Position numbers and translations under genes: made by a program. Positions 27,543 to 34,948 of a DNA stretch of 64,000 nt are shown here, one piece after another. The notes below the pieces were generated by a model. It had not been told where the DNA came from and made no database searches. It worked only from the letters and a program-made list of their open reading frames with translations. The DNA is from Rhodanobacteraceae bacterium (GTDB lineage Bacteria > Pseudomonadota > Gammaproteobacteria > Xanthomonadales > SZUA-5): assembly GCA_024234055.1 (NCBI GenBank), contig JACKOW010000005.1:268202-332201 (forward strand). Reading direction: 5' to 3'. Numbering within the stretch: position 1 is the first letter of the stretch; every line of letters starts with the position of its first letter.

Positions 27543-28108
27543 CCGGGTTGGCGCTGCCATTGCGAGCCGCCGATTCCCTGCTGCTGCGCTGAGAGGAGGG
27601 CGCCGCGCCTGCGGCGCCGCTGTTGCTCTCCGGACCAGCGTAAGGGCGGCCTTTGCTGTTGTGGGTCCACACTTGTCTGGACGCTTCTGCAGCGCTGTGC
27701 GAAGAGCGTCCAGACAAGTCTGGACCTACAACAGCCCGAATCCGGCGTCATTGCGAACCACCTGTGTCGGCCCAACACTGCGCACGGGCCATGAACCCGG
27801 TGTCGTAGGTCATGTTGTCCGCGTCAGCGGACTACGTGACATCCATTTGCGTCACGTAGCTCGCTACGCGAGCAACGTGACCTACAACAGCAAATCAACA
27901 ACTTGCGATATGGGTTCATGGAGAGCGCAGCAGCGTTGAATAGCACCGCGTCCTGACTGCCGACATCCATCCTCGGGAGGGCAATCGCGGACAGAGTCCG
28001 CTCCCACAGACGCTGTCGCCTCAGAATCACCAGCGCTATCCGATACCGACACCAACAACCAACACCTGCTCCTACCGGCAACCGACAACCGACAACCGAC
28101 AACCCGCC
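27543..28108. repeat. Dense repeat cluster including a composite repeat shared with 37.3 kb
   Basis: 27661-27732 holds a pair of GTCCAGACTTGTCTGGAC-type palindromes facing each other. 27743-27926 is a composite repeat whose frame carries ATTGCGAACCACCTGT and GCCATGAACCC on the left, and CAACTTGCGATATGGGTTC on the right. Its core (GTAGGTCATGTTG ... CAACGTGACCTAC) is nearly identical to 37365-37447. 27985-28010 holds a GACAGAGTCCGCTCCCAC REP half. 28077-28104 has four [GC]ACAACC-type heptamers (GACAACC), ending five bases from the 3' end of the next gene. No gene is seen. Confidence 0.85.
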
Positions 28109-29491
28109 TTATCGTCGCTCCATGATCGACTCGCGCAGCGCATTCGCTGGCAATTCCTCTTCACCGATCTGCCCGATCTTCAACCCCAGCAGGCGATAGC
28201 TGTCGCGCAGATCCGGAAACTCGCGGTCGACGGCGTAGCGCTGGTAGCGGGCCAGCAATCCGGCCTGGGGCACTTCGGCATCGAGCGCTGCGATGAAGTC
28301 TTCGGGTGGCCAGTAGCGTTCACTCGGCAGGTGCTGACGCCTGAACGCCCCGAGCACGGCGTCGAGGCTGCTGCCGTGCTGGCGCAGGGCGATATCGGAC
28401 TCCAGCCAGTAGGCAGCGCCAGCCCAGTAGACGCGCATGGTGCCGCCCCAGCCGCGGCCGAGTTCGGCCAACGGCGGGCCGCTGCCGACGGCGCGACCGC
28501 GCTTGAAACCGGCATCGAGACGACGCCAGCCTTCGGTGGCGCTGAACTGGCCAGTGCGGGCGCGCCAGACATTCTGGTAATAGCTGGCCAGACCCTCGGC
28601 CAGCCAGCGGCCGCGGTTGCCCAGGAAAGGGTGTTGCAGATGCGCCAGCTCATGGGCGGTGGTCCAGTCCTGACGCCAGGACTCGCTGCCGGCATCGGCG
28701 CCGACAAACAGGGCCACGCCGGCGGCGCCGCCGCGGGAGACCTGACCCCAGGGCACCGGCTCCCTCACGCCGGGCAAAGGCACGATCAGCACCTGAGTAT
28801 CAGGCAGGGGCGCGCGCCCATCGCTGGCCAGCAGCACCGGCGCCGTGTCCTTGAACCAGTCCATCACCGACTGGCGTTTGCCGGCGTCCACCAGCGGCAG
28901 GATGGCCACCCGCAAGCGACCTCCGGGCAGCTCGATGATGGATTCCTCGAAGCGGCCGAAGGCGCTCTGCGCCGGCCAGTCGTCGGGCGCAGCCCCCAGA
29001 CGGTAGCGATGTCCGCCGTCGATGGGTGTCCACGGCACCGATTCCGACCAGCCGGCGGGCAGGCGGAACTCGATCGTGCTGTCCGGATCCAGCTGACGCG
29101 GCCGCCAGAACCACAGCGCTGGCGACACCCGCCAGTAGTCCTTGCCGCGACCGATTCGATAGCGATCGGCCAGTCCGGCCGCCTTCAGATCGATGTGTGC
29201 GACAAAGCACTCGCCCGCCTGCCACTGGCTCACGCGCACGCCACGGGCATCGGGGTGCAATGTCTGCGCTTCGCCGCGGCTCAGAGACTGCAGATAGGGC
29301 AGCGCCTCCGAACCGGCGCGCAATCGCACGAGCGGCTGCGCCTGCGCACTGCAGCCGCGTACGGTCAGGATTTCCTGCGCCGGTTCGAGGCCGACCACGA
29401 AGTCCCAGCGGGCATCGGCGGCCAGCGTTGCGGCAGACGCCACCGCCAGCAGCAAGATCAGTAGCGTCGAGGAGATTCGTGGATTCAGCAT
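28109..29491 (-). CDS. Exported gluzincin-type metallopeptidase (M61-like)
   Basis: A 460-residue product with signal peptide (LLILLLAVASAATLA). The central active site TTAHELAHLQHPFLGNRGRWLAEGLASYY contains HExxH (HELAH) and, 18 residues on, Glu in WLAEGLASYY. That is the gluzincin arrangement seen in M1/M61 peptidases. The N-terminal region looks like a beta-sandwich domain, as in M61 enzymes, although the protein is shorter than glycyl aminopeptidases. A broad-specificity periplasmic or secreted aminopeptidase is the likeliest role. No operon partner. Confidence 0.8.
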   Translation of the reverse strand: MLNPRISSTLLILLLAVASAATLAADARWDFVVGLEPAQEILTVRGCSAQAQPLVRLRAGSEALPYLQSLSRGEAQTLHPDARGVRVSQWQAGECFVAHIDLKAAGLADRYRIGRGKDYWRVSPALWFWRPRQLDPDSTIEFRLPAGWSESVPWTPIDGGHRYRLGAAPDDWPAQSAFGRFEESIIELPGGRLRVAILPLVDAGKRQSVMDWFKDTAPVLLASDGRAPLPDTQVLIVPLPGVREPVPWGQVSRGGAAGVALFVGADAGSESWRQDWTTAHELAHLQHPFLGNRGRWLAEGLASYYQNVWRARTGQFSATEGWRRLDAGFKRGRAVGSGPPLAELGRGWGGTMRVYWAGAAYWLESDIALRQHGSSLDAVLGAFRRQHLPSERYWPPEDFIAALDAEVPQAGLLARYQRYAVDREFPDLRDSYRLLGLKIGQIGEEELPANALRESIMERR

Positions 29492-29609
29492 GCGCAGTCA
29501 GATTCCGCCAGTTCAGCGCCGGATCTCACCCGATCGCTTGTCGCCTCGCCGTGCAATTCAGATGCAAGGAAGGCATGGAGACTCGGTGTCGGACACGCGC
29601 TCGCCGGCA

Positions 29610-30572
29610 CTACAGTCTGAGCGTGTCGAAGTCGACATTGCCGCCGCTCAGGATCACGCCCACCCGGCGATCGCGGAAGTGTTCGGGATGCTTGCGGATG
29701 GCTGCCAGCGGGGTAGCGCAGCTGGGCTCGATGACGATCTTCAGGCGCTCGTAGACCAGGCGCATGGCCGCCAGTGTCTCGGCATCGCTGACCGTGAGAA
29801 TGCGGGTACCGCGTGCGCGCAGCAGGGCAAAGTTCGGTGCGCCCAGATCCGCGCGCAGACCGTCGCTGATGGTGTCCACTGCGACGTTCTGCTGCAACTG
29901 GCCGCTGGCAAAGCTGCGTGCGGCGTCATCGGCACCTTCGGGCTCGGCGCCAAAGAGATCGATCCTCGGGCACAGACCACGCCCGGCGATGGCGCTGCCG
30001 GCCATCAGGCCACCGCCGCTGATCGGCGCCACCAGAGCGTCGAGCTGGCCGACTTCGCGAATGAGTTCCAGCGTCGCTGTGCCCTGACCGGCAATGACCT
30101 CGGGATGGGCGAAGGGATGAATCTCGACCGCGCCGGTCTGGGCAATCACGCTGGCCAGGGTTTCGACGCGGGCTCGATTGCTGGGCGCACAGAAGACGAT
30201 GCTGGCGCCCAGGCGCCGCACCGAATCGATCTTCACCCGGACGGTGTTCTCGGGCATCACCACGTGCGCCGGAATTCCGCGCAATTGTGCCGCCAGCGCC
30301 AGCGCCGCGGCGTGGTTACCGGAGGAATGGGTGGCTACGCCCCGCGCAGCCTCGCTGTCGCTGAGCGCGAACACCGCATTGCAGGCGCCGCGGAACTTGA
30401 AGGCACCGATGCGCTGGAAGTTCTCGCACTTGAAGTGCAGCTCGGCGCCGATCTCGGCCTCCAGGCTGCGGCTGCGCAGCACGGGCGTGCGCGCCGCGTA
30501 GGGCGCGATGCGCGCGGCGGCGCGCCAGACGGCATCAAGGTCCAGTGTGTCGAAGTCGCAATTGGCGGGCAT
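29610..30572 (-). CDS. PLP-dependent threonine/serine dehydratase (or racemase)-like enzyme
   Basis: A 320-residue fold-type II PLP enzyme. FKFRGACNAVFALS contains the Schiff-base lysine, THSSGNHAAALALAA is the Asn/Gly phosphate-loop neighbour, and VAPISGGGLMAGSAIAG is the glycine-rich phosphate cup. ATG 30572 (MPANCDFDTLDL) has GGAAGG five bases upstream and is preferred over the start at 30614. There is no C-terminal ACT domain, so it is the short catabolic or racemase type rather than the isoleucine-biosynthesis IlvA. Threonine dehydratase, serine dehydratase and serine racemase cannot be told apart from the sequence. Confidence 0.87.
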   Translation of the reverse strand: MPANCDFDTLDLDAVWRAAARIAPYAARTPVLRSRSLEAEIGAELHFKCENFQRIGAFKFRGACNAVFALSDSEAARGVATHSSGNHAAALALAAQLRGIPAHVVMPENTVRVKIDSVRRLGASIVFCAPSNRARVETLASVIAQTGAVEIHPFAHPEVIAGQGTATLELIREVGQLDALVAPISGGGLMAGSAIAGRGLCPRIDLFGAEPEGADDAARSFASGQLQQNVAVDTISDGLRADLGAPNFALLRARGTRILTVSDAETLAAMRLVYERLKIVIEPSCATPLAAIRKHPEHFRDRRVGVILSGGNVDFDTLRL

Positions 30573-30693
30573 CAGGGCCTTCCATCTCTCAGCGGTACGG
30601 GGTGGCGCTCGCAAGTCTGGGGCCGCCAGGCACGGAGCACCGGGCTCATGGATTCATGACAACAGCAGTATGAGTGCGTCAGGCAAAAAGCAA

Positions 30694-30719
30694 AACGCCC
30701 GGCGAGCCGGGCGTTTTGA
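30694..30719. terminator. Bidirectional rho-independent terminator
   Basis: AAAACGCCCGGC-ga-GCCGGGCGTTTT is a perfect 12-bp inverted repeat with T-runs on both strands. It lies 23 bases downstream of the SRPBCC gene and upstream of the dehydratase gene, so it closes the former's transcript. Confidence 0.9.
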
Positions 30720-30741
30720 TCATGACCGCTGAGCTCGCGGC

Positions 30742-31965
30742 CTAGCCGCCGGCTGGAACCGGCGTTGCTTCGCTCGCATCTGCCGGCGCTGCTGCGGCCG
30801 GATCGAGCAGATCAACCGGCGTGCTCGGCAGACCGAGCAGCAGATAGACGCGGGTGACTTCCAGCATCACCTTCTCTTCCTCAGCCTCTTCTCCTGCCGC
30901 CGCTTCGTCGCCTGCGGCGGCCTCATCAGCCGCGGCCATCGAGGCGTCCAGATCGGCATCCGGGGCCTTGGGCGCCTCGCGGTCAGGCAGGATCTCTTCG
31001 ATGGCCTTCTGCGCCGGATCGAAGACCATGCCGCGCACGGTGGCATAGGCCTGAAGCTTCTCGAAGGTCACGTTGCTCTTGCGGCGCTCACCCACGTGCT
31101 CGGCCATCAGGGCCTGGCCGCCGACGGTTTCCGTCGCCTCCATGTCCTCGGGCAGCTGCAGGCCTTCGGTACGGTTGACCGGCAGGATCACCTCGAAGCC
31201 CAGGCGGTAACGCTCCTTGAGATTCACCTTGACCCGCGCCGGACCAGTGACTTCGAGCTTGTTGCGGTCAACAACGGCCTGCAACTTCTTCATGGTGTCG
31301 GCAACACCGGCATTCAGGTCCGGGAAGTCGCGAGCGCTGTAGACCTCGACCAGTCCCGGCATCTTCAGGGCCGGACCCGGAACCATTTCCAACTCGGTGA
31401 TGGTGATATCGCTGTAATCGCGTGCATAGGCGCTGGACTCGATCAGCGCCTTCAGGCGCATCAGGCCGTACTGGTAATCACCGCCGATGGAGGAGTCCAG
31501 ATACTTGCCCTTGATGCGCTCGATCGGGTTGGCGCCGAGTTCCACGTCGTACGACCAGGTGACCTTCACGCCCAGATCGGTGGTGCCGATGCTGAAAGCG
31601 GTGGTACCGGTGTAACCGTCATTGATGCGCTGAATCATCTTGACCATGGACGTCGGGGTGCTTTCGATGATCTCGAAACGGCCCGAACCCACGGCCTTGT
31701 CGCCCGACCAGGTCATCATCGCGCCCTGACCGGAGACGGGGCCCTCGAAGCTGTAGCTGGCATTGGGGTCCAGCTTGGCGTAGGGAGACCACTCGTTGAA
31801 GCGCTTGAAGCTGTTCAGTACGTCAAAGACGTGGCTGGGCGGACGTTCGATGATGATCGATCGCTCGACATGCCCCTGGCCACCGCCGGGCAGGAACAGT
31901 CCGATCAACATGAGGACCACGATCGTAGCCACGATCGCGAGGATTAATTCGATCACAGAGCGCAT
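30742..31965 (-). CDS. Membrane-anchored SRPBCC (polyketide cyclase/START-like) protein
   Basis: A 407-residue product. An N-terminal transmembrane anchor (VIELILAIVATIVVLMLIGLFL) is followed by a SRPBCC domain (ERSIIIERPPSHVFDVLNSFKRFNEWSPYAKLDPN ... GRFEIIESTPTSMVKMIQ). A second region (about 190-310) is reminiscent of GyrI-like effector-binding domains (EVYSARDFPDLNAGVADTMKKLQAVV). An acidic Ala/Glu tail and a Pro/Ala-rich C-terminus complete it. ATG 31965 has GGGGAGAG seven bases upstream. It probably binds a hydrophobic ligand at the membrane; nothing indicates an enzymatic reaction. Confidence 0.78.
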   Translation of the reverse strand: MRSVIELILAIVATIVVLMLIGLFLPGGGQGHVERSIIIERPPSHVFDVLNSFKRFNEWSPYAKLDPNASYSFEGPVSGQGAMMTWSGDKAVGSGRFEIIESTPTSMVKMIQRINDGYTGTTAFSIGTTDLGVKVTWSYDVELGANPIERIKGKYLDSSIGGDYQYGLMRLKALIESSAYARDYSDITITELEMVPGPALKMPGLVEVYSARDFPDLNAGVADTMKKLQAVVDRNKLEVTGPARVKVNLKERYRLGFEVILPVNRTEGLQLPEDMEATETVGGQALMAEHVGERRKSNVTFEKLQAYATVRGMVFDPAQKAIEEILPDREAPKAPDADLDASMAAADEAAAGDEAAAGEEAEEEKVMLEVTRVYLLLGLPSTPVDLLDPAAAAPADASEATPVPAGG

Positions 31966-32087
31966 CAGATAACTCTCCCCGAAACGGGCACCCACTCGAC
32001 AAGGCGCGGAATGTTAATCGTTCTAAGGCCGTAGCGCCACGCGGACGTGTACAGCTTGTCTGTTAATTGGCCCAGCCTGGGCGGCCA

Positions 32088-32477
32088 TCAGTCCTGATCG
32101 AGCAGTTCCTGATAGGCATCCGGATCAAGGAGTTCATTGTATTCGCTCAGATCATCGGGCTTGACGACGAAGATCCAGCCCTCGCCGTAGGCGTCTTCGT
32201 TGACTGTCTCCGGCTTGTCGGACAGCGCCTGATTGACCTTGAGCACTTCGCCCGATACCGGGCTGTACACATCCGAAGCGGCCTTGACCGACTCGACCAC
32301 AGCGCAGCCGCTGCCGGCATCGACATGGTCACCGACGCTCGGCAGCTCCACATAGACCAGATCGCCGAGCAAGCCCTGCGCGTGATCGGAGATGCCGACG
32401 GTCACCGTGCCGTCGCCCTCCTTGCGCGCCCATTCATGGGATTTCAGAAACTTGAGGTCGCCGGGAATCTCACTCAT
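32088..32477 (-). CDS. gcvH: Glycine cleavage system H protein
   Basis: A 129-residue lipoyl carrier that shuttles the aminomethyl group between the P, T and L proteins. The lipoylated lysine lies in VVESVKAASDVYSPVSGEV; the domain starts with LKFLKSHEWARKEGDGTVTVGISDHAQGLLGDLVYVELP. ATG 32477 (MSEIPGDLKF) is the family start. gcvT lies upstream on the same strand but 320 repeat-filled bases away. gcvP is not in the window. Confidence 0.97.
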   Translation of the reverse strand: MSEIPGDLKFLKSHEWARKEGDGTVTVGISDHAQGLLGDLVYVELPSVGDHVDAGSGCAVVESVKAASDVYSPVSGEVLKVNQALSDKPETVNEDAYGEGWIFVVKPDDLSEYNELLDPDAYQELLDQD

Positions 32478-32798
32478 GGCTGTCAACGTCGGCTGCAGGA
32501 TGGCCCCGCAGGATAACAAAAGGCGGGCGCCGGGGGAGGGGCGGTTGTCGGTTGTTGGTTGTTGGTTGCTCGCTGCTGGTCGCTGGTTGGTGGTTGTTGA
32601 TTGTTGGCTGTTGCCTGATGGCGGCGCGCACCTGGATTGGCGTCATTGCAAGCGCAGCGAAGCAATCCAGAAACACTCCCCCGGAAGCACTGGATTGCTT
32701 CGCTGCGCTCGCAATGACGCCAGAATGTGAGCTCGCCCGAGTCCCGAGTCCCGAGTCCCGAGTCCCGAGTCCCGAGTCCCGACAAACAGCAACCAGCC
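32478..32798. repeat. Repeat cluster separating gcvT and gcvH
   Basis: A degenerate array of ten GGTTGTC/GGTTGTT heptamers (32543-32612) lies beside the gcvH 5' end. A palindrome of the CGTCATTGCAAGCGCAGCGA ... CGCTCGCAATGACG type (32639-32720) sits in the middle. Six perfect GAGTCCC heptamers (32739-32780) end 18 bases from the gcvT stop. If gcvT and gcvH are cotranscribed, this whole cluster is inside the mRNA. Confidence 0.88.
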
Positions 32799-33890
32799 TC
32801 AGACCAACGCCTTGCCCTCGCGCACGAAACTGGCCTTGACCACGCGCACGGGTACCAGCTTGCCGCGGATGTCGACCTTGGCCTCTGCGGCGTTCGCGTC
32901 GGCGGCTGGCACGCGGGCGAAAGCGATGGCCTTGCCAAGCGTGGGCGAGAAGGTGCCGGAGAGAATCTCGCCTTCGCCAGTCGCGGTCAGCACCCGCTGG
33001 CCATGCCGAAGCACGCCCTTCTCGTCCATGATCAGTCCGATCAGCACGCGGCTGACGCCGGCATCGCGCTGGGCCTCCAGCGCGGCGCGGCCGATGAAAT
33101 CGCGATCCGCGGGCTCGAAGGCCACGGTCCAGGCCAGATTGGCTTCCAGCGGACTGATGTCCTCATCCATGTCCTGCCCGTAGAGGTTCAAACCCGCCTC
33201 CAGCCGCAGGGTGTCGCGGGCTCCGAGGCCACAGGGTTTGACGCCAGCGGCCAACAGGGCGTCCCAGAAGACCACCACACGCTCAGCCGGCACGATGACC
33301 TCGAAGCCATCCTCGCCGGTGTAGCCGGTGCGGGCGACAAACAAGCCATCGACCTCGGCTGCGGCAAAACGGCCCAGCGCCGCCAAGCTGGCGGCGCCGG
33401 CCTCGCCGACCACCGACTGCACCGCGGCGCGCGCCTGCGGCCCCTGCACCGCCACCATGGCCAGTTCGGCGCGTTCGGTCACGCTCACATCGAAGGCGGC
33501 TGCCTGGCTACGAATCCAGGCCAGATCCTTCTCTCGGGTGGCTGCGTTCACCACGAGGCGGAAGTAGTCTTCGGTCAGGAAGTACACGATCAGATCATCG
33601 ATTACGCCTGCGCGCTCGTTGAGCATGCAGGTGTACAGCGCCTTGCCGGAAACCTTGAGCTTGTCGACATTGTTGGCCAGCAGATGGCGCAGAAATGGCC
33701 GGCACTGTTCGCCGTGCAGGTCGACCACGGTCATGTGCGAGACATCGAACATGCCGGCCGCGCGACGCACAATGTGATGTTCATCAAGCTGCGAGCCGTA
33801 GTGCAGCGGCATGTCCCAACCGCCGAAATCGACCATCTTGGCGCCCAGCGATCGATGCGCGGCGTTGAGTGGGGTCTGCTGCAGAGACAT
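32799..33890 (-). CDS. gcvT: Glycine cleavage system aminomethyltransferase (T protein)
   Basis: A 363-residue tetrahydrofolate-dependent enzyme. Diagnostic segments are TPLNAAHRSLGAKMVDFGGWDMPLHYGSQLDEHHIVRRAAGMFDVSHM at the N-terminus, the catalytic Asp region of the last motif, RTGYTGEDGFEV and LGARDTLRLEAGLNLYGQDMDEDISPLEANLAWTV. Length is typical. GGAG lies eight bases before the ATG. No glycine riboswitch-like structure could be recognised in the short upstream region. Confidence 0.97.
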   Translation of the reverse strand: MSLQQTPLNAAHRSLGAKMVDFGGWDMPLHYGSQLDEHHIVRRAAGMFDVSHMTVVDLHGEQCRPFLRHLLANNVDKLKVSGKALYTCMLNERAGVIDDLIVYFLTEDYFRLVVNAATREKDLAWIRSQAAAFDVSVTERAELAMVAVQGPQARAAVQSVVGEAGAASLAALGRFAAAEVDGLFVARTGYTGEDGFEVIVPAERVVVFWDALLAAGVKPCGLGARDTLRLEAGLNLYGQDMDEDISPLEANLAWTVAFEPADRDFIGRAALEAQRDAGVSRVLIGLIMDEKGVLRHGQRVLTATGEGEILSGTFSPTLGKAIAFARVPAADANAAEAKVDIRGKLVPVRVVKASFVREGKALV

Positions 33891-34082
33891 GGTGTGCTCC
33901 AGATACGGCCATCGGGGGCGCGAATGATAGCCCCGCGCGGGATGCGGGCGCTTGCGCCCCCGGGACCTTCACGCCGCGATTCGCCACGCTGCTAGCACCG
34001 CGCCTGAACAGCCAGCTCCGGGCCATGACCACCAGCAGGGGCGCGGGGCCGCTGCAGCGTGCAGCCTGTGGTTCACTTCGCT

Positions 34083-34580
34083 GTGGGTCTGACATCCTTG
34101 GACTGGATTCTCTATCTGCTCGCTGCGCTGCTGGTGATCGCCGGCATCCTTGGCACCATCCTGCCGGCCATGCCAGGTCTGCCTATGGTCTTTGGTGGCT
34201 TGCTGCTAGCAGCCTGGACCGGCGATTTCCAGCAGGTCGGCTGGTTCACGGTGATCGTGCTCGGGGTACTGACCCTGCTGGCCATGGGCATCGACCTGAT
34301 GGCCTCGCTGTTGGGCACCCGTCGCGTGGGTGCCAGTGGCTGGGCGGTATTGGGCGCTGCCATCGGCACCGTCGTCGGCCTGTTCTTCGGCTTCTTTGGT
34401 CTGCTCTTCGGTCCCTTCGCCGGCGCCTTGATCGGCGAGTTGCTGGCGGGCCGGGGTATGCAGCAGGCGGCTCGCGCCGGGCTCGGTGCCTGGCTCGGTT
34501 TCGTCATCGGCAGTCTGGCCAAGCTGGCGCTGGCCTTCAGCATGCTCGGCGTATTTGCCCTGGGATGGTTGATCGGCTGA
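34083..34580 (+). CDS. DUF456 family integral membrane protein
   Basis: A protein of about 165 residues composed of hydrophobic segments: WILYLLAALLVIAGILGTILPAMPGLPMVFGGLLLAAW at the N-terminus, then VLTLLAMGIDLMASLLGTRRVGASGWAVLGAAIGTVVGLFFGFFGLLFGPFAGALIGEL. The pattern GxxGTxxPxxPGxPxVFGG and the Gly-rich central repeat are hallmarks of DUF456. The start is uncertain: GTG 34083 puts the first membrane segment close to the N-terminus, while GTG 34059 would add eight residues. Role unknown. Confidence 0.82.
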   Translation: MGLTSLDWILYLLAALLVIAGILGTILPAMPGLPMVFGGLLLAAWTGDFQQVGWFTVIVLGVLTLLAMGIDLMASLLGTRRVGASGWAVLGAAIGTVVGLFFGFFGLLFGPFAGALIGELLAGRGMQQAARAGLGAWLGFVIGSLAKLALAFSMLGVFALGWLIG

Positions 34581-34681
34581 TGATCAGCAGCAAGGCTGGA
34601 TTGAGCTGGTCTTTACACGCTGTGATCGGCGCTCGCGCTAGTCTCGGCGCCATCGGCAATGAAAGTGATTCGGAGTAAAGC

Positions 34682-34945
34682 ATGCAAAGTCTGGTCTTGA
34701 TCTCATGGCTGGCGCTGGCCAGTCCGGCCGCGACGGAGCCAGTTCGGGTGCAGGTCCAGACGCAGCCACTGGCCGTCACTACGGCAGGCAAGGCTGCGGC
34801 CACGGGCCAGTCTCTGGTGGCAGACGCCACCCACGCCATGAGCGCGCGCATCAATGCCAGCGGCCGAGTCGAGTACCACTGCGACCTGGCCTCGCACCAG
34901 CACGATTCGGGCTCCAGCCCGCGCGATCTGCACGAGGAGCACTGA
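34682..34945 (+). CDS. Small exported hypothetical protein
   Basis: An 87-residue protein with a short signal peptide (MQSLVLISWLALASPAAT) and a small mature domain ending in the His/Asp-rich sequence CDLASHQHDSGSSPRDLHEEH. GGAG stands six bases before the ATG. It ends only three bases before the large secreted metalloprotease gene, so they are an operon. The single Cys and clustered His residues could bind a metal. No family recognised. Confidence 0.65.
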   Translation: MQSLVLISWLALASPAATEPVRVQVQTQPLAVTTAGKAAATGQSLVADATHAMSARINASGRVEYHCDLASHQHDSGSSPRDLHEEH

Positions 34946-34948
34946 GCC

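Noticed and set aside
28331..29464. 377-codon plus-strand frame opposite the gluzincin-type peptidase
   Set aside because: Antisense shadow; the minus strand has the signal peptide and HELAH...E active site.
33890..34082. Glycine riboswitch upstream of gcvT
   Set aside because: The short leader shows none of the conserved glycine aptamer core sequences.
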